Below are positions 1 through 9,206 of a stretch of DNA of 23,929 bases, piece after piece. The notes beneath the pieces were generated by a model that saw nothing but the letters and a program-made list of their open reading frames with translations, was not told where the DNA came from and did not search any database. The position numbers and the translations under genes were made by a program. The number at the start of each line of letters is the position of its first letter. Position 1 is the stretch's first letter. The DNA comes from Terana coerulea. Lineage: Eukaryota > Basidiomycota > Agaricomycetes > Polyporales > Phanerochaetaceae. Location: assembly GCA_024811115.1 (NCBI GenBank), contig JAKOGH010000476.1, positions 1 to 23,929 of the forward strand, read 5' to 3'.

Positions 1-685
1 TCGTCAGGTAGTACTTCTACCGGACTGCGTTTTCCAAACTGGAGCGCCCATCCTTCCAGATGATGGCCGGGTTTCTATCCTTGAGCCAAGTGATGCCAAG
101 AATGACTTCCTCTCTGCCTAAGTTCGCGACGAGGGAAGTTTGTTCGAATGGTGCCGACCTCCCGACCGTCATAGGTATTTCTACTTCATGTGTGATGCGC
201 CCCGAGGTTTGGGGTGCCGTCGACGTTAAACACCGCAATGGTTCGCTCGAGTTTTCGTGATTTAAGTTTGAGTTTCTTCACCATTTTCTCGGATACGAAC
301 GTTCTCCTGCTCCCGAGCCTACTAGGGCAGGTGTTTCGACGATTTTCTCTCCTTTCAACGTTATAGGGATGCGCATGACATTGCATTCATTTCCGCTATA
401 AGTACAGAGTAGGTGGAGATGCGGACAGGAGCTGACGTCGAGGCAGGCTCCTTTAGGAAAAATCCTTTCCAAGCCCTTTGGCGAGGTTCTTGCGCTGCTT
501 TTTGGAAAGCGAGTCGATGGTGCTACGATGACCATTTCTCCGTCCTCGTCTTCTTCGTCAGAGTCCTCTGACTCCTCGCTGCTAGAGTCGCCGTTCGTGA
601 TAACGGTGGCCCGACGCACCGTGGTGCGCGGCTTCGGCTTCTTTCCATCGTCTTTGGCCGGAGGGTTTCCTTTTGGTTGGGGCAA
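1..685 (-). pseudogene. retropepsin-like protease region of the gypsy element, partial
   Basis: Minus-strand relic downstream of gag. An acidic, serine-rich linker (SSSEESEDSDEEDEDGE) is followed by an aspartyl-protease fold. The flap and core are readable in pieces: LKGEKIVETPALV, then FVSEKMVKKLKLKSRKLE in another frame, then GREEVILGITWLKDRNPAI, the usual end of a retropepsin domain (ILGxxWL). The catalytic triad normally D-S/T-G reads G-S-G here, and the reading frame changes at least twice. The protein would normally cut the Gag-Pol polyprotein; this copy is not functional. The reading continues past the left edge, where reverse transcriptase is expected. Confidence 0.7.
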
Positions 686-689
686 TCTT

Positions 690-1914
690 TAGCGAGATGT
701 CCTTACCTCCACAGTTGTAGCATAGGCCCTTCTTTCTGGCCTCTTGCCTTTCCTCTTAGTTCTAATCGCATCTACGTCCATCGCGTTCTCATCCCTATCT
801 TCGGATTTCAGGCGATCGGTGACGCTTGTCTTCATCGTCGTCGTCTTCGATGAATTTAATCACCGAGTCATACCAGGGCTGATAGCGTGGTTGGTTTTAC
901 CGCTGAGCTGAGGCGGATCTGGTTCTTCATGTCGACGGGGATGCATTTCTTTGAAGCTCCGGATGAGCTGGGCGTCGGTGTCGCTGCCTTTGAGCTGTAG
1001 CGAGGTGTCTGAATTTGATCACTGTTTCCCTGGTGTCTTTTCTTGTCTCGTTCGGATCTGTTTTTAAGGCGTTCGATTTTCCTTAAAGCGTTCGAGATAT
1101 CGTCGCGTTGAACGAAGATCTTGTCGAAATCGTCCCAAAATTCGGCGAGAGTGCCGGGATATCCTTTATCTCCGTATTCGTCGAGTTTCAGATCTGCCCA
1201 GGATTTGGCTGATCCTTTCGTCATATAAGAGAGGGCGAAGATGATCCTTTCTTTTGGAAGAGCGAAATCGGTGGGGTATGCTTCAAAATAAAGGTGACAA
1301 CCTCTTTTGAATTCCTTGACGCGTTTTTCTGAGCCGTCAAACTCATCTGGGGTCCTCAGTTTGGTTGCTTTCGAGGATTTCTTCGGGGTTGCTCCCGTCG
1401 AGGTTGAATTTGCCGTGATTGCAGCCTTGATTTCCTGTATCCCTTGATCTACATCCGCGAACTTCTGGGCCATCCTTGTTTCCATTGTCTGTGCCATTCC
1501 CTGTTTCTTCACTATTTCCGTTCGATATTTCCTGGCTTTCTGCTCGGTGGGATCCCGAGTTAGAGTGTAGAATTCGATTTGTTTGTCTAGACACTCGAGG
1601 AAATGTTCGAATGTTACTTCAACTTGATTGATGAAAACGGTGAAGGGTTCGTCGGTTTGGTTGACGATGAAATTGGGGTTGACAGGATCTGGGGATTGGA
1701 ATCGGATGTGGAGGATGAGATGGTTCGTGGGGTCTGGTGTTGGCCTCTGGTACACGGTTCGTAACCTTCGGTGGGTTGGATCGTTTTCTTGTCTGGTGTG
1801 TTTCGGTTCTTTGCAGGGGTTTTCGTCGCAGAATCGTAGGATTCCTGTGTCGGTTGCGAAGTTGACGTCTGTTCCTGATTTCAGATGAAATCGGTGTGTA
1901 CGGAGCGTACACAC
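690..1914 (-). pseudogene. gag: gag polyprotein of the gypsy element (frameshifted)
   Basis: Minus-strand capsid protein relic. The longest open part is 868-1914. Its C-terminal half carries the Retrotrans_gag signature: a TPDEFDGSEKRVKEF start, then a stretch around SYMTKGSAKSWADL and TLAEFWDDFDKIF, ending in RKIERLKN. The N-terminal part is basic and low in recognisable features, and the true start codon is not clear. Downstream (about 690-760 on the plus scale) a CCHC zinc knuckle can be read as CYNCGG followed in another frame by HLAKDC. Its cysteines and histidine survive but lie in different frames. At least two frameshifts lie between 868 and 690. Gag would form the virus-like particle and bind element RNA; this copy could not make it intact. 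Confidence 0.8.
1895..1913. repeat. 8-bp inverted repeat in the gypsy leader
   Basis: TGTGTACG - GAG - CGTACACA is a perfect hairpin (8-bp arms, 3-nt loop) between the LTR and the open part of gag. It may be a structured leader element, or chance. Confidence 0.5.
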
Positions 1915-1950
1915 AATTCCTGCCGTGGTGGTTCGGTGAGCCCTTGTCCT

Positions 1951-2424
1951 TGTTACAGGACCAGGGTTGGAGTTTCGGGATAACTAGTTAAGTAGTCGGC
2001 CGTTCGGTGGGTTCTGGGTGACTTAGACTCAAAAGAGTCGGTCGGTTCGAAACTGCGATCTAATGTTAAGACCAAAGGTCGTTGCGCAATGAGCTGGGGG
2101 CTCAATGCGACTCTGAGGCTATTACGGAGGTTTCCCTCTAGCACGCAGAGACTGACCAGAGATATCGATGTTAATAAACAAAGAGATCGCAGTTAAGGCT
2201 ATGAGGCCTTGACTGGTCGATCTTTATACTACTGTACAAGATAGTGGCGTGGGAAGCATACTACGTATCCGTACTAGTGTTGAGACTAGTAGATGAGTCT
2301 GGGCAGGGCGTAGGGTACGCTACGCTAGCTGAGTCATAGGGCATAGGGCGAGGTGAGTCATGAGTCGCGAACCGAGCCGATATTGCTAATCGTTCGAGTA
2401 AAAGAAATAACTCTGTCCGTAACA
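1951..2424 (-). repeat. 5' LTR of the gypsy element (474 bp)
   Basis: The segment starts with TGTTAC and ends with GTAACA on the plus strand, a perfect 6-bp terminal inverted pair with the usual TG..CA ends. On the minus strand it contains a TATA-like AGTATAAAG (complement of 2222-2230), as expected for the U3/R promoter. Gag follows on the minus strand just beyond 1951. P450 coding sequence begins at 2425, which fixes the outer edge. A 5-bp target duplication would be CCGAC (2425-2429), but the other flank is outside the window. Confidence 0.7.
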
Positions 2425-3553
2425 CCGACGACTCGGAGGGAGGCGAGCATAGGGACTATGTATTTCTCAGGGTGCTGGGTACAGCTTACGCAGGTATACT
2501 TCATGTCTGAGCTGTTTATAATGTGCACTAAACCGGTCTGATGATGGGATATAGGTGGGCGGACACGGTGAGCCCTTCGATGGCTCCCTGAATTGATGGC
2601 TTACGCGCTATTTCTTTCAGACTATATCATCTTTAACGACATTCATTCTTGCGATGATTCTGCACCCCCACGAACAACAAGCGGCGCAAGACGAGTTGGA
2701 CCGGGTTATTGGTCAGGACAGGCTCCCTACATTTGAAGATCGCCCGTTGTTACCGCGTGTATCCGCCATTCTAAAGAGGTCTTGAGGTGTGCACTCACAC
2801 CTGATATATTCTGTGGGACTTATCACTAAGTACCTGTTTAGATGGCGACCGGTGACCCCGCTAGGTGAGTTATGGTGCAGCAGTTGGTGGTTCAGCGCAG
2901 ATCTCGACGAATGACGTGCACCTGTTAGGTGTGCCGCATATATCTACTGCTCAGGATCAATACAAAGGCTATGATATTCCTGCGCGGTCAATAGTAATTG
3001 GAAATGTCTGGTACGCACTTGAGTTCACGATTCATAGGGTTTTACTCAGCCGCTGTAATACACAATTAGGGCTATACTTCACGACAAGAGTCGGTATCAG
3101 GATCCTGACACCTTTAGCCCCGGTCGTTACCTCACTCCGTCAGGCCGACTGAACAAGCAAGCCGCCGAAGTCACAAACACCGCCTTCGGCTTTGGCCGTA
3201 GGATGTGCCCCGGCCGTTACCTTGCCCAAGACACTCTCTGGATCACCATGGCTTGCCTTCTCGCAACCTTCAAGATTGAGAAATTTATTGATGAGAAGGG
3301 AGATGTTGTTGAACCCAGCGGTGAGTATAGTCCTGGCTCGATCAGGTATGTGCAATTGCATCTAAGCACCGTCCTGGGTTCCTAAATCTTTTACCCTATA
3401 AGCTTCCCCAAGCCGTTCAAGGCGGCATTCAAATCGCGATTCCCGGAAGCGCAAGCACAAATGTTCCGTCCCACCATACTAAAAATTAGTTTGGTCTGCG
3501 TGCTTACCGTTGTGCGCGCTGCGCTGGCGGAAGGAATGTTGGCCCAGTTGTAA
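2425..3553 (+). pseudogene. cytochrome P450, C-terminal half, cut by LTR insertion (relic A)
   Basis: Heme-thiolate monooxygenase fragment, microsomal fungal type. Exons by GT-AG splicing: 2425-2493, 2555-2567, 2621-2786, 2842-2864, 2929-3010, 3070-3345, 3403-3553. Landmarks in order: I-helix AYAGGADTT (oxygen activation, spanning the 13-nt exon), ERR-triad Glu-x-x-Arg in EVLR, the PPxxFxPxRY-like DPDTFSPGRYL, and the heme loop FGFGRRMCPGR with its Cys ligand. No in-frame stop is seen in the exons, but single bases are missing at 2557-2559 and near 2776. The N-terminal half is not in the window, and the first readable residues (DDSEGGEHRDY) begin at the LTR edge, so the gypsy element probably inserted in an exon. 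The last 20 or so codons before TAA at 3551 do not look family-like, so the original stop may be lost. Similar proteins are often labelled O-methylsterigmatocystin oxidoreductase-like; the substrate cannot be told. Confidence 0.85.
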
Positions 3554-5160
3554 CTTGTGCTGATAGCCTTACCGAGCCTTCAAGCTTCAAGGACTACTAA
3601 GTGAGTACTTAGTAGGTACTGTGGCAGCCCACAAACTTGAACTGCATCGGTGTAGGACCAACACTTGCTATGTTGGCCAAATTCTCTGGTATCCGCAATG
3701 AGTGTATCTCAAATGATACTCGCTGTTGCAGGGTTGAGATCATGTCCTACCATGTATAGAGATCCTGAAGCGCCGCTGGACGCAGTTCCGGGATATTCCG
3801 GCCGCTTGGTGGCGTTTGAACGCCAATAGGCGTCTATGATCACTTTGCAACCACCACGACGCATTCAATGCTTGCCACGCTTGAACGGAGTCAGTCAATG
3901 ATACGGCTGAGTTCCCGTATTCAGCATGTATTCAGGAGTCTGAAATTGGGATAACAGGCTGAGATCGGCGTATGAACGGTCAGAAGAATATTAATACGTC
4001 GCATTCAAGTTGCTGACATCCTCCCTAGCTCGACTTGCCATTTATACCATATAACTCACTCCATAATCTTTCGATAAATAATCGTGCGAAAACACCGCAT
4101 CACAACTCTCGGTGTCGATCATCCACCTCCCACTCGGGTCATGTAGCATCACCGTCACCGAATTGAAGCTGCCCGAGGCATGGCCATGGTCCGTGTGGCT
4201 CACAGATCGCCAGAAGCACGAAATCGAATCGCTTCATATGTTCAACGGTCCCAAGCGATCGGAGACCTCTTCACTCAGGAGCTTCTGGCTGAGGAGAAGC
4301 ACCTCGGGGTGTTCGGTCGAGGTGTGCACGTTCTTCATGTGATTTATTTTAACCAGCCCCTGACAGCGATGGTTAGACCCTGCAGACCACGATGTGAATG
4401 CTACAGCCGCAAGCAGCACCGGAGAGGCTGAAGGTCATGACGACGGACCTTGATCTCGACTACCTGCGTCAGCCTCAAAACTGGACGCTGCACTTTCACA
4501 TGCCAAACCCCACCTTGCGACCTTTTCGGCAAAGACTAATGCTATGGCGCTGACGACGATTATTTCTCAACAAATCCTGTCCAACCAGTGCATCAGAATG
4601 CTTCCGCTCTGTGTCGCCAGGATCCCGGAAGTACTGCAAATACTTCCGTGGCCTTTGTGGCGTTAAGCGCCCATTATAGGCACTGTGCATGTGCAGCCAT
4701 GATAGAGTACTGGAGGGCCTCCGGCGTACTTGTTCTGAGTGCAAACGGCCTATCCGAGTCCCAATAAGCGGACATCTGGCTACCCATATTCTCGGGCACT
4801 CGATCGACTCTTTCTCGGGGTGCTCGGAGGCGGCGGACAGAGCTGCGCTAGCCTGGCTGAAGTGTCCACAAAAGTGCGCACTTCTTTCGATTTATTGCGG
4901 AAGCTCCTGAGTGCTATTTTTAAATTCAAAGTGGATGGACTGAATGTCGGTAACCAATCACAACTCGTCAGGCGGGGACGGCGGAGGATGGCACCGCATG
5001 GCGAGCAAGCTTGAGGCTTGCAACTGCAGACCTCGAGCACTCATGTCAGCCTCAGAACCCGCCGGATGTTCGTCCAAATTGCATATTCACCATGCTTCTT
5101 CTGAAGCTGCAGATCGAGGACGGATTGGGACGTGGCTGGCGATGTGGCTGACTGCTGGTT
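3554..5160. other. intergenic, no supported gene
   Basis: Short open frames occur on both strands (for example 4112-4431 and 4496-4744) but none shows a recognisable domain, a consistent codon bias or matching splice sites. Parts of 3770-3840 and 4620-4690 look loosely alike and could be old duplicated repeat DNA. Confidence 0.5.
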
Positions 5161-5171
5161 CAGTGAAAGGT

Positions 5172-5180
5172 ATAAAATAC
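5172..5180 (+). promoter_or_regulatory. TATA box of the candidate gene at 5263-5670
   Basis: TATAAAATA is followed by a long C/T- and CA-rich leader without ATG until 5263, a layout typical of strong basidiomycete core promoters. Confidence 0.5.
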
Positions 5181-5262
5181 CCCCAGTTAGCCCGTCTTCC
5201 CTCATCGCATCTTGCACCCCACACCCACACCCATCCCTCCCACGCTATCCACACACTACACC

Positions 5263-5670
5263 ATGCAGCACTACGCTTCCCCGTGCCCATGGTCGTCGCC
5301 CCCGAGGCGGCCCTCTACATCCCCCACTGCGCCAACATGTTGGAGAGGCCGGACCTCATCCCGCTCAGCGAGGCCCGCAAGAACCCGAACATCGTCCTTC
5401 GCGCCCTCCGCTTCATTAGGCCGCGCAGGACGCCCTCTTCCTCCTCGTCCTCGACCTGTGCGTCCTCGACCTCGTCATCGTCGCAGGCGACCTCGACATC
5501 GACGACGCGCACGTCGACCACCACCTACGTCGACCTCGAGGCCGCGCCGGCGCGGCTGCTCTTCAAACTCCAACTTCCATCTCATCCCTCTCGATGTCGC
5601 TCGGGAACGCTACGACATCAAGTACCGCAAGGAGGGTTACGAGATGCAAGTTTTGGCGGGGCTATGGTAG
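5263..5670 (+). pseudogene. candidate small GC-rich gene, unknown product, frames disagree
   Basis: Not recognised. The first ATG after the TATA box is at 5263, and a second at 5289 opens a frame with strong C-ending codon bias (reads MVVAPEAALYIPHCANMLER, then a PNIVLRALRFI segment). From about 5425 the biased frame shifts to one that reads DALFLLVLDLCVLDLVIVAG, a hydrophobic stretch that could be a membrane helix. The last part reads best in a third frame (LIPLDVARERYDIKYRKEGY, stop at 5668). Coding-like base composition in three consecutive frames suggests a real gene with small indels, either decay or base-calling errors, or a missed intron. It has no visible link to its neighbours. GC content is clearly higher than in flanking DNA. 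No function is proposed. Confidence 0.3.
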
Positions 5671-5740
5671 ATTAAGGTACGCCATCGTTTCAGGGTTTTT
5701 CGGGGACCGTGGTGGGTGGTGTGGAGACACGGGCGGGGGC

Positions 5741-5874
5741 GGATGGTGCGGTGTGCGCAGCCGCATTTGAAGTCCTTCGTTGGCGGTGGTTTGGGGGGAC
5801 GAAGAGGGGTCGCAGACGAGGGGTGGAAGGTGTAGTGTGCACAGCTGCACTTGAAGCCACTTGTCGGCGGTGGT
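5741..5874. repeat. pair of 50-bp imperfect direct repeats
   Basis: Units 5741-5790 and 5825-5874 match at 39 of 50 positions by eye, both ending in GGCGGTGGT and sharing a central TTGAAG. They lie in G-rich DNA after the candidate gene. Origin unknown. Confidence 0.6.
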
Positions 5875-6975
5875 CCGGCTGGCAGTTGGACGTTTATCCC
5901 CGAAAACCCTGGCCTGCTCCGGGACCCGCTGCGCTGATTGCCTTTTATTCCCCTGTTTATATAGCTGCGACCGACACCCCGACACCCCTTGCGCGCGCTT
6001 CCGACATCAGGCCGACCCTTTTAAATTTTGGATGCTAACACAGGCCCTGGAGGAGGGAGGCGCACTGATGTGGTGCGCCTCCTGGCGCAGACCTTTCGTG
6101 GTCTCCAGGATGAGTACCCGCCGAGGCTCGAGCGACCTTTCGGCGGGGAAACCAACATGCGCTTTCTTTGCTTTCTTCATGTGTAATGGCTACATACGAA
6201 TAATCAGCCTGCACATTTCCCTCCTGCGTCTCGTTGCTGCGCGTGCTGTCAGCCACCGTCAACGCGCTAAGGTCTGCCCTTCGGCTATCACCGCGCCACA
6301 ACGGGCAGACCGCGGGCGAGCACGGCCGCCGCTAAGCGCCTACGAGTTGATTCCTTTTGTCATGTCGGATTTTCCGTCCCTGCCCCGCACAGGCTATCTT
6401 CACCTCCCCCGTGAAAATACCTCGCCGAAGTACTGCAGGCAGATCTGGGAAGACTTCATGAATCACCGTGTGGATAATGCCCATGACAACCGCCGGTTAT
6501 GGCCAATGGGCTCAAATTTCACAACTCGACTTGCAGTTTTCCTTCATAACTGAGAGGCCTTCTTGTGGCATAGATGCGCCTCGTACGCTTGCAATGCTTA
6601 GCTGCATCAAAGCTGCTAATGTTAATCCAGCCAATTGTCTACCTCGAGGAGGATGTACTGATGACGTTGGTGCGAGAGGCTCAGTTTAAGTAACGGCGTT
6701 GAGTTGTCTGTTAGCGCTACAGCCGAAAATTAGCCCGGTGATTGGCTGTATGTAGCAATTGTATTCAATTGCCGCTTTTTTCTTTATTCAGGCAGTACTG
6801 CCTGCATGCGACAAGCTCCAGGTTACGGCATCGTGCTGGCCGGGCGGCAGACTGGCCGGATCACCGAACTCGGTTGCATTGCTAAGTCAAACCAGGTGGT
6901 GTCCTATCTCACCTCTCGGTACTTCCCGCGTTGCTTGCAAGTAATGCACAGCTGTAAGGTCATCACCAATCAGCG
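5875..6975. other. intergenic, no supported gene
   Basis: Apart from the hairpin at 6056-6082 nothing was recognised. Open frames such as 5861-6553 have no recognisable domain or codon bias. Badly decayed upstream parts of P450 relic B may lie in its right end, but I could not read them. Confidence 0.4.
6056..6082. repeat. perfect 10-bp hairpin
   Basis: GGAGGCGCAC - 7-nt loop - GTGCGCCTCC. It lies alone in a stretch with no gene; it might be a relic transposon end or chance. Confidence 0.5.
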
Positions 6976-7163
6976 GTCTCACACAAGCTCAGAGCCAACA
7001 ACGAATACGTGGATTGTCATCTGCCCGCTGGCTCTCTTGCAATAAGGAACGTATGGTATGGCAGCAATGCCACTAAAGGATGATAGTTCTGACAATCACC
7101 CTTGTTGCAGAGCCATTCTTCATGATGAGACCAGGTATCCAGACCCAGATACCTTCGATCCAT

Positions 7164-7176
7164 CTCGTTTCCTCAC
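7164..7176. repeat. left target-site duplication of the retroposon
   Basis: CTCGTTTCCTCAC next to the poly(T) matches a diverged copy at 8235-8249 on the other side of the element. Joining the P450 across it restores the family reading from RFLT to GKLN. Confidence 0.55.
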
Positions 7177-8234
7177 TTTTTTTTTTTTTTTTGTAATCTG
7201 TGAATTGATAAGGGAGCGCTTGAACGAACCGCATGAGCTCCGGTGCTAATAGATGTGTATCTACTGGGTCCGTTTGTGTTCGTATGTCTGTGATATCGAC
7301 TCGCCGGGCATCCCCTCTGGGATAGATGCCCTTTTCTTCCCCCTTATGGACAGGAAGGGCCATCTCCGGCGGCACTCTGGCCTGAAACCCTTGCACACTA
7401 GGGAAAAGAAAAACAAATCGCACTACATGTAGGCTCTGAGGCTGACATAATCCTGGATGAGCACTCTTGCGATACTCATACATCTTTTCCCGTACTCCAT
7501 ACAAAGATCAAGCCACATGCCAGTACAGAGGGTTCTCTTGCGAGGCCCACCACATGTTACTCAACTTAGCCAACATGTGTCACTGGGTGTCAACTTAAGC
7601 CCGAACAATTCGGACCGACAGAGAATTTAAACCTCTCGGGCTGGAGACGGGGACTGCCCTGTTCTGCCACAGCTCGCTGGTTGTCCACAGTCCTCAGAAG
7701 GTTATCCTTGCCTGGATCAAACCATGCTACTTAAACTCTAGCTCAGGGTTAACCAGTTTCCCATTCCTCGGTATACAGTTTGCTGATGCCATCAGGTGCA
7801 GATTCCCAGTATGTCCTCAGTCTCTGTCTTGCCACAGGTGACCTAGATCATAAGTTCCAGAAGTGTTGTTTATCCGCGACTAACGTCCCCAATTTTCCAA
7901 ATGGGGAGAGGGGTGGCCTGTCAATTACGTCGGCTTGTTATTATAACAATACCCCTTCTTATCAACCCCTATCTTTTCAGACCCTTTCGGGCTTTGAACT
8001 GTTCAAGAACAGCCCAAATTGGGAAGGTGACACAAGCTTCTGTAGTCTTTCTTCGCACCTCCTTTATTAAAGGAGGGCTTGTATCACGGGACGTGGATTA
8101 ACAATGCTGCCACGTGCGGGTCGAGTTTTTGTAGTTATCTTTCACACCTCCTTTATTAAGGGAGGACTCGAACACCCAGCCTTTAAGGCGGCTATGACCC
8201 CACCCAAGGATACAGACTGTTAGGCTACCGTGCC
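7177..8234 (-). mobile_element. tRNA-headed retroposon (long SINE-like), inserted in P450 relic B
   Basis: Read on the minus strand the element starts at 8234 with a tRNA-like head: GGCACGGTAGCCTAACAG (A-box-like) and, about 62 nt in, GTTCGAGTCC (B box). It ends at 7177-7192 in a 16-nt poly(A), seen as poly(T) on the plus strand. Flanks match as a diverged target-site duplication: CTCGTTTCCTCAC (7164-7176) and CTCGTTTTCCCTTAC (8235-8249). It separates two P450 segments that otherwise join in order. The head resembles a tRNA-Arg-type GGCACGG...GTTCGAGTCC. The ~0.9-kb body has no long coding region and is unusually long for a SINE, so it may be composite or have a LINE-derived tail. Confidence 0.65.
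8033..8166 (-). repeat. two 45-bp direct repeats with a palindromic core inside the retroposon
   Basis: Units 8033-8077 and 8122-8166 (89 bp apart) share most bases. Each has the core CCTCCTTTA-T-TAAAGGAGG; this is perfect at 8058-8076 (9-bp arms, 1-nt centre), and the second copy has one mismatch in an arm. They lie just after the tRNA-like head on the minus strand; the B box at 8164-8173 overlaps the end of the second unit. Confidence 0.7.
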
Positions 8235-8614
8235 CTCGTTTTCCCTTACATCTAGGAGGGCAAGTTAAACGTGGATGTGCCAGATCCATACAAAGCATCT
8301 TCTAGCTACGGAAGGCAGATATGTCCAGGACGTCATCAGGTCTATGACATGCTTTGGATCACAGTCGCTTGCATTTTGGCCACTTTCAATATTGAGAAAC
8401 CCGTGGACAAGGCCGAAAATGTAGTTGAGCCAAGCAGTGAATACACGTCAGGCACGATATAGTCAGTATGATGCACCTTCATCTATAGACTTGTACATTG
8501 CTCACATGCTCGCCTGGTGTTCTCAATAGCTTCCCAGCACCTTTCAAAGCCTCGTTCAGGCCACACTCGGCTACTGCACTTGCCTTGATTCAATCAGCGG
8601 CTTACTCAGACTAA

Positions 8615-9206
8615 TCGTACTTGTTGCTGTTTGTCTGGTATGTTTGTTTTGCAGCTATGTTGGGCTGCTCCTGATCCATTCGCAGTTTAGTGAGGTCAGT
8701 CTGTATTATGCGCCTAGTGCAGTAGATGCAACGTGTTGTTTACCAATATCCGAGCGATTGCTTCTGTATATTTGGTCCTCTGCAGTTGAGCAATTGAGCC
8801 CCATCTTGCTATGTTACATAAGTACACCATCTGCACATAATCCAGCACTGCTTTACTTGACACCCAAAGTGATGTGGACTATCGGGAGAAGGAGATAGTA
8901 TGGCATATCAACTCATACCTTACCGCAGAATAGGCAGGCGCAGATTGACTCACTTGATGCTCATACGGCGGACATAATAGACTTGCAGTGCAATATTTGT
9001 GTATTTTGCTTTCCAGTTGCAACGAGGCATCAAATGTTCATGTATTCAGTAGTTGCGAGATGTTATAGTGAATACTTGTACAAGATCTGAGAAGCCAATG
9101 GTACAATGTTTTCAGAGCAGCGGCATGACACAGTGTTCTCTTGGTTGAAATAGGCGAGCTTCGACACGTACAAAAGTCAACAGCGACCTATGCTTAACGT
9201 GTCATC
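8615..9206. other. intergenic, no supported gene
   Basis: AT-richer DNA between the P450 relic B stop and the end of the oxidase relic, which converge here. No domain or repeat was recognised. Confidence 0.5.

Larger units (their letters stand above)
1..2424 (-). mobile_element. Ty3/gypsy LTR retrotransposon, partial and decayed
   Basis: The window opens inside an LTR retrotransposon that reads on the minus strand. Going leftward from 2424 the order is 5' LTR (1951-2424), leader, gag with capsid domain, zinc knuckle, and retropepsin-like protease running off the left edge. Reverse transcriptase, RNase H, integrase and the 3' LTR would lie outside the window. Gag and protease are broken by several frameshifts and the protease active-site Asp is lost, so this copy looks non-autonomous. 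No primer-binding site that clearly matches a tRNA 3' end was seen next to the LTR; self-priming of the Tf1 type is possible but unproven. The right end abuts a P450 coding sequence, so this is an insertion into a gene. Confidence 0.85.
6976..8614 (+). pseudogene. cytochrome P450, C-terminal part, split by a retroposon (relic B)
   Basis: Second P450 fragment, same orientation and same type as relic A. Readable pieces: 6976-7055 (ANNEYVDCHLPAGSLAIRNV, the region before the meander), 7111-7176 (AILHDETRYPDPDTFDPSRF), then after the 1.06-kb insertion 8250-8460 (GKLNVDVPDPY, heme loop SSYGRQICPGR, then LWITVACILATFNIEKPVD), and the last exon 8530-8614 ending in AAYSD and TAA at 8612. The phenylalanine that starts the heme motif is serine, the splice junction at 7055/7111 would create TGA, and the donor after 8458 is damaged. 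Only the 3' third is readable and no promoter is seen. It is a tandem paralogue of relic A that has decayed further. Confidence 0.8.

Noticed and set aside
1936..2578. 12-nt word CGGTGAGCCCTT shared by the gypsy leader and the P450 intron at 2565-2576
   Set aside because: Matches of this length are expected by chance in 24 kb, and the P450 copy is explained as a normal splice donor.
3770..4690. Loose similarity between 3770-3840 and 4620-4690, and between 4420-4500 and 5010-5090
   Set aside because: Only short gapped matches were seen by eye. Without an alignment I cannot tell old duplication from chance.
5087..5524. Minus-strand frames opposite the candidate gene
   Set aside because: The Asp/Glu- and Val-rich product is the mirror of a TCG/TCC-rich strand, and the TATA box and codon bias point to the plus strand.
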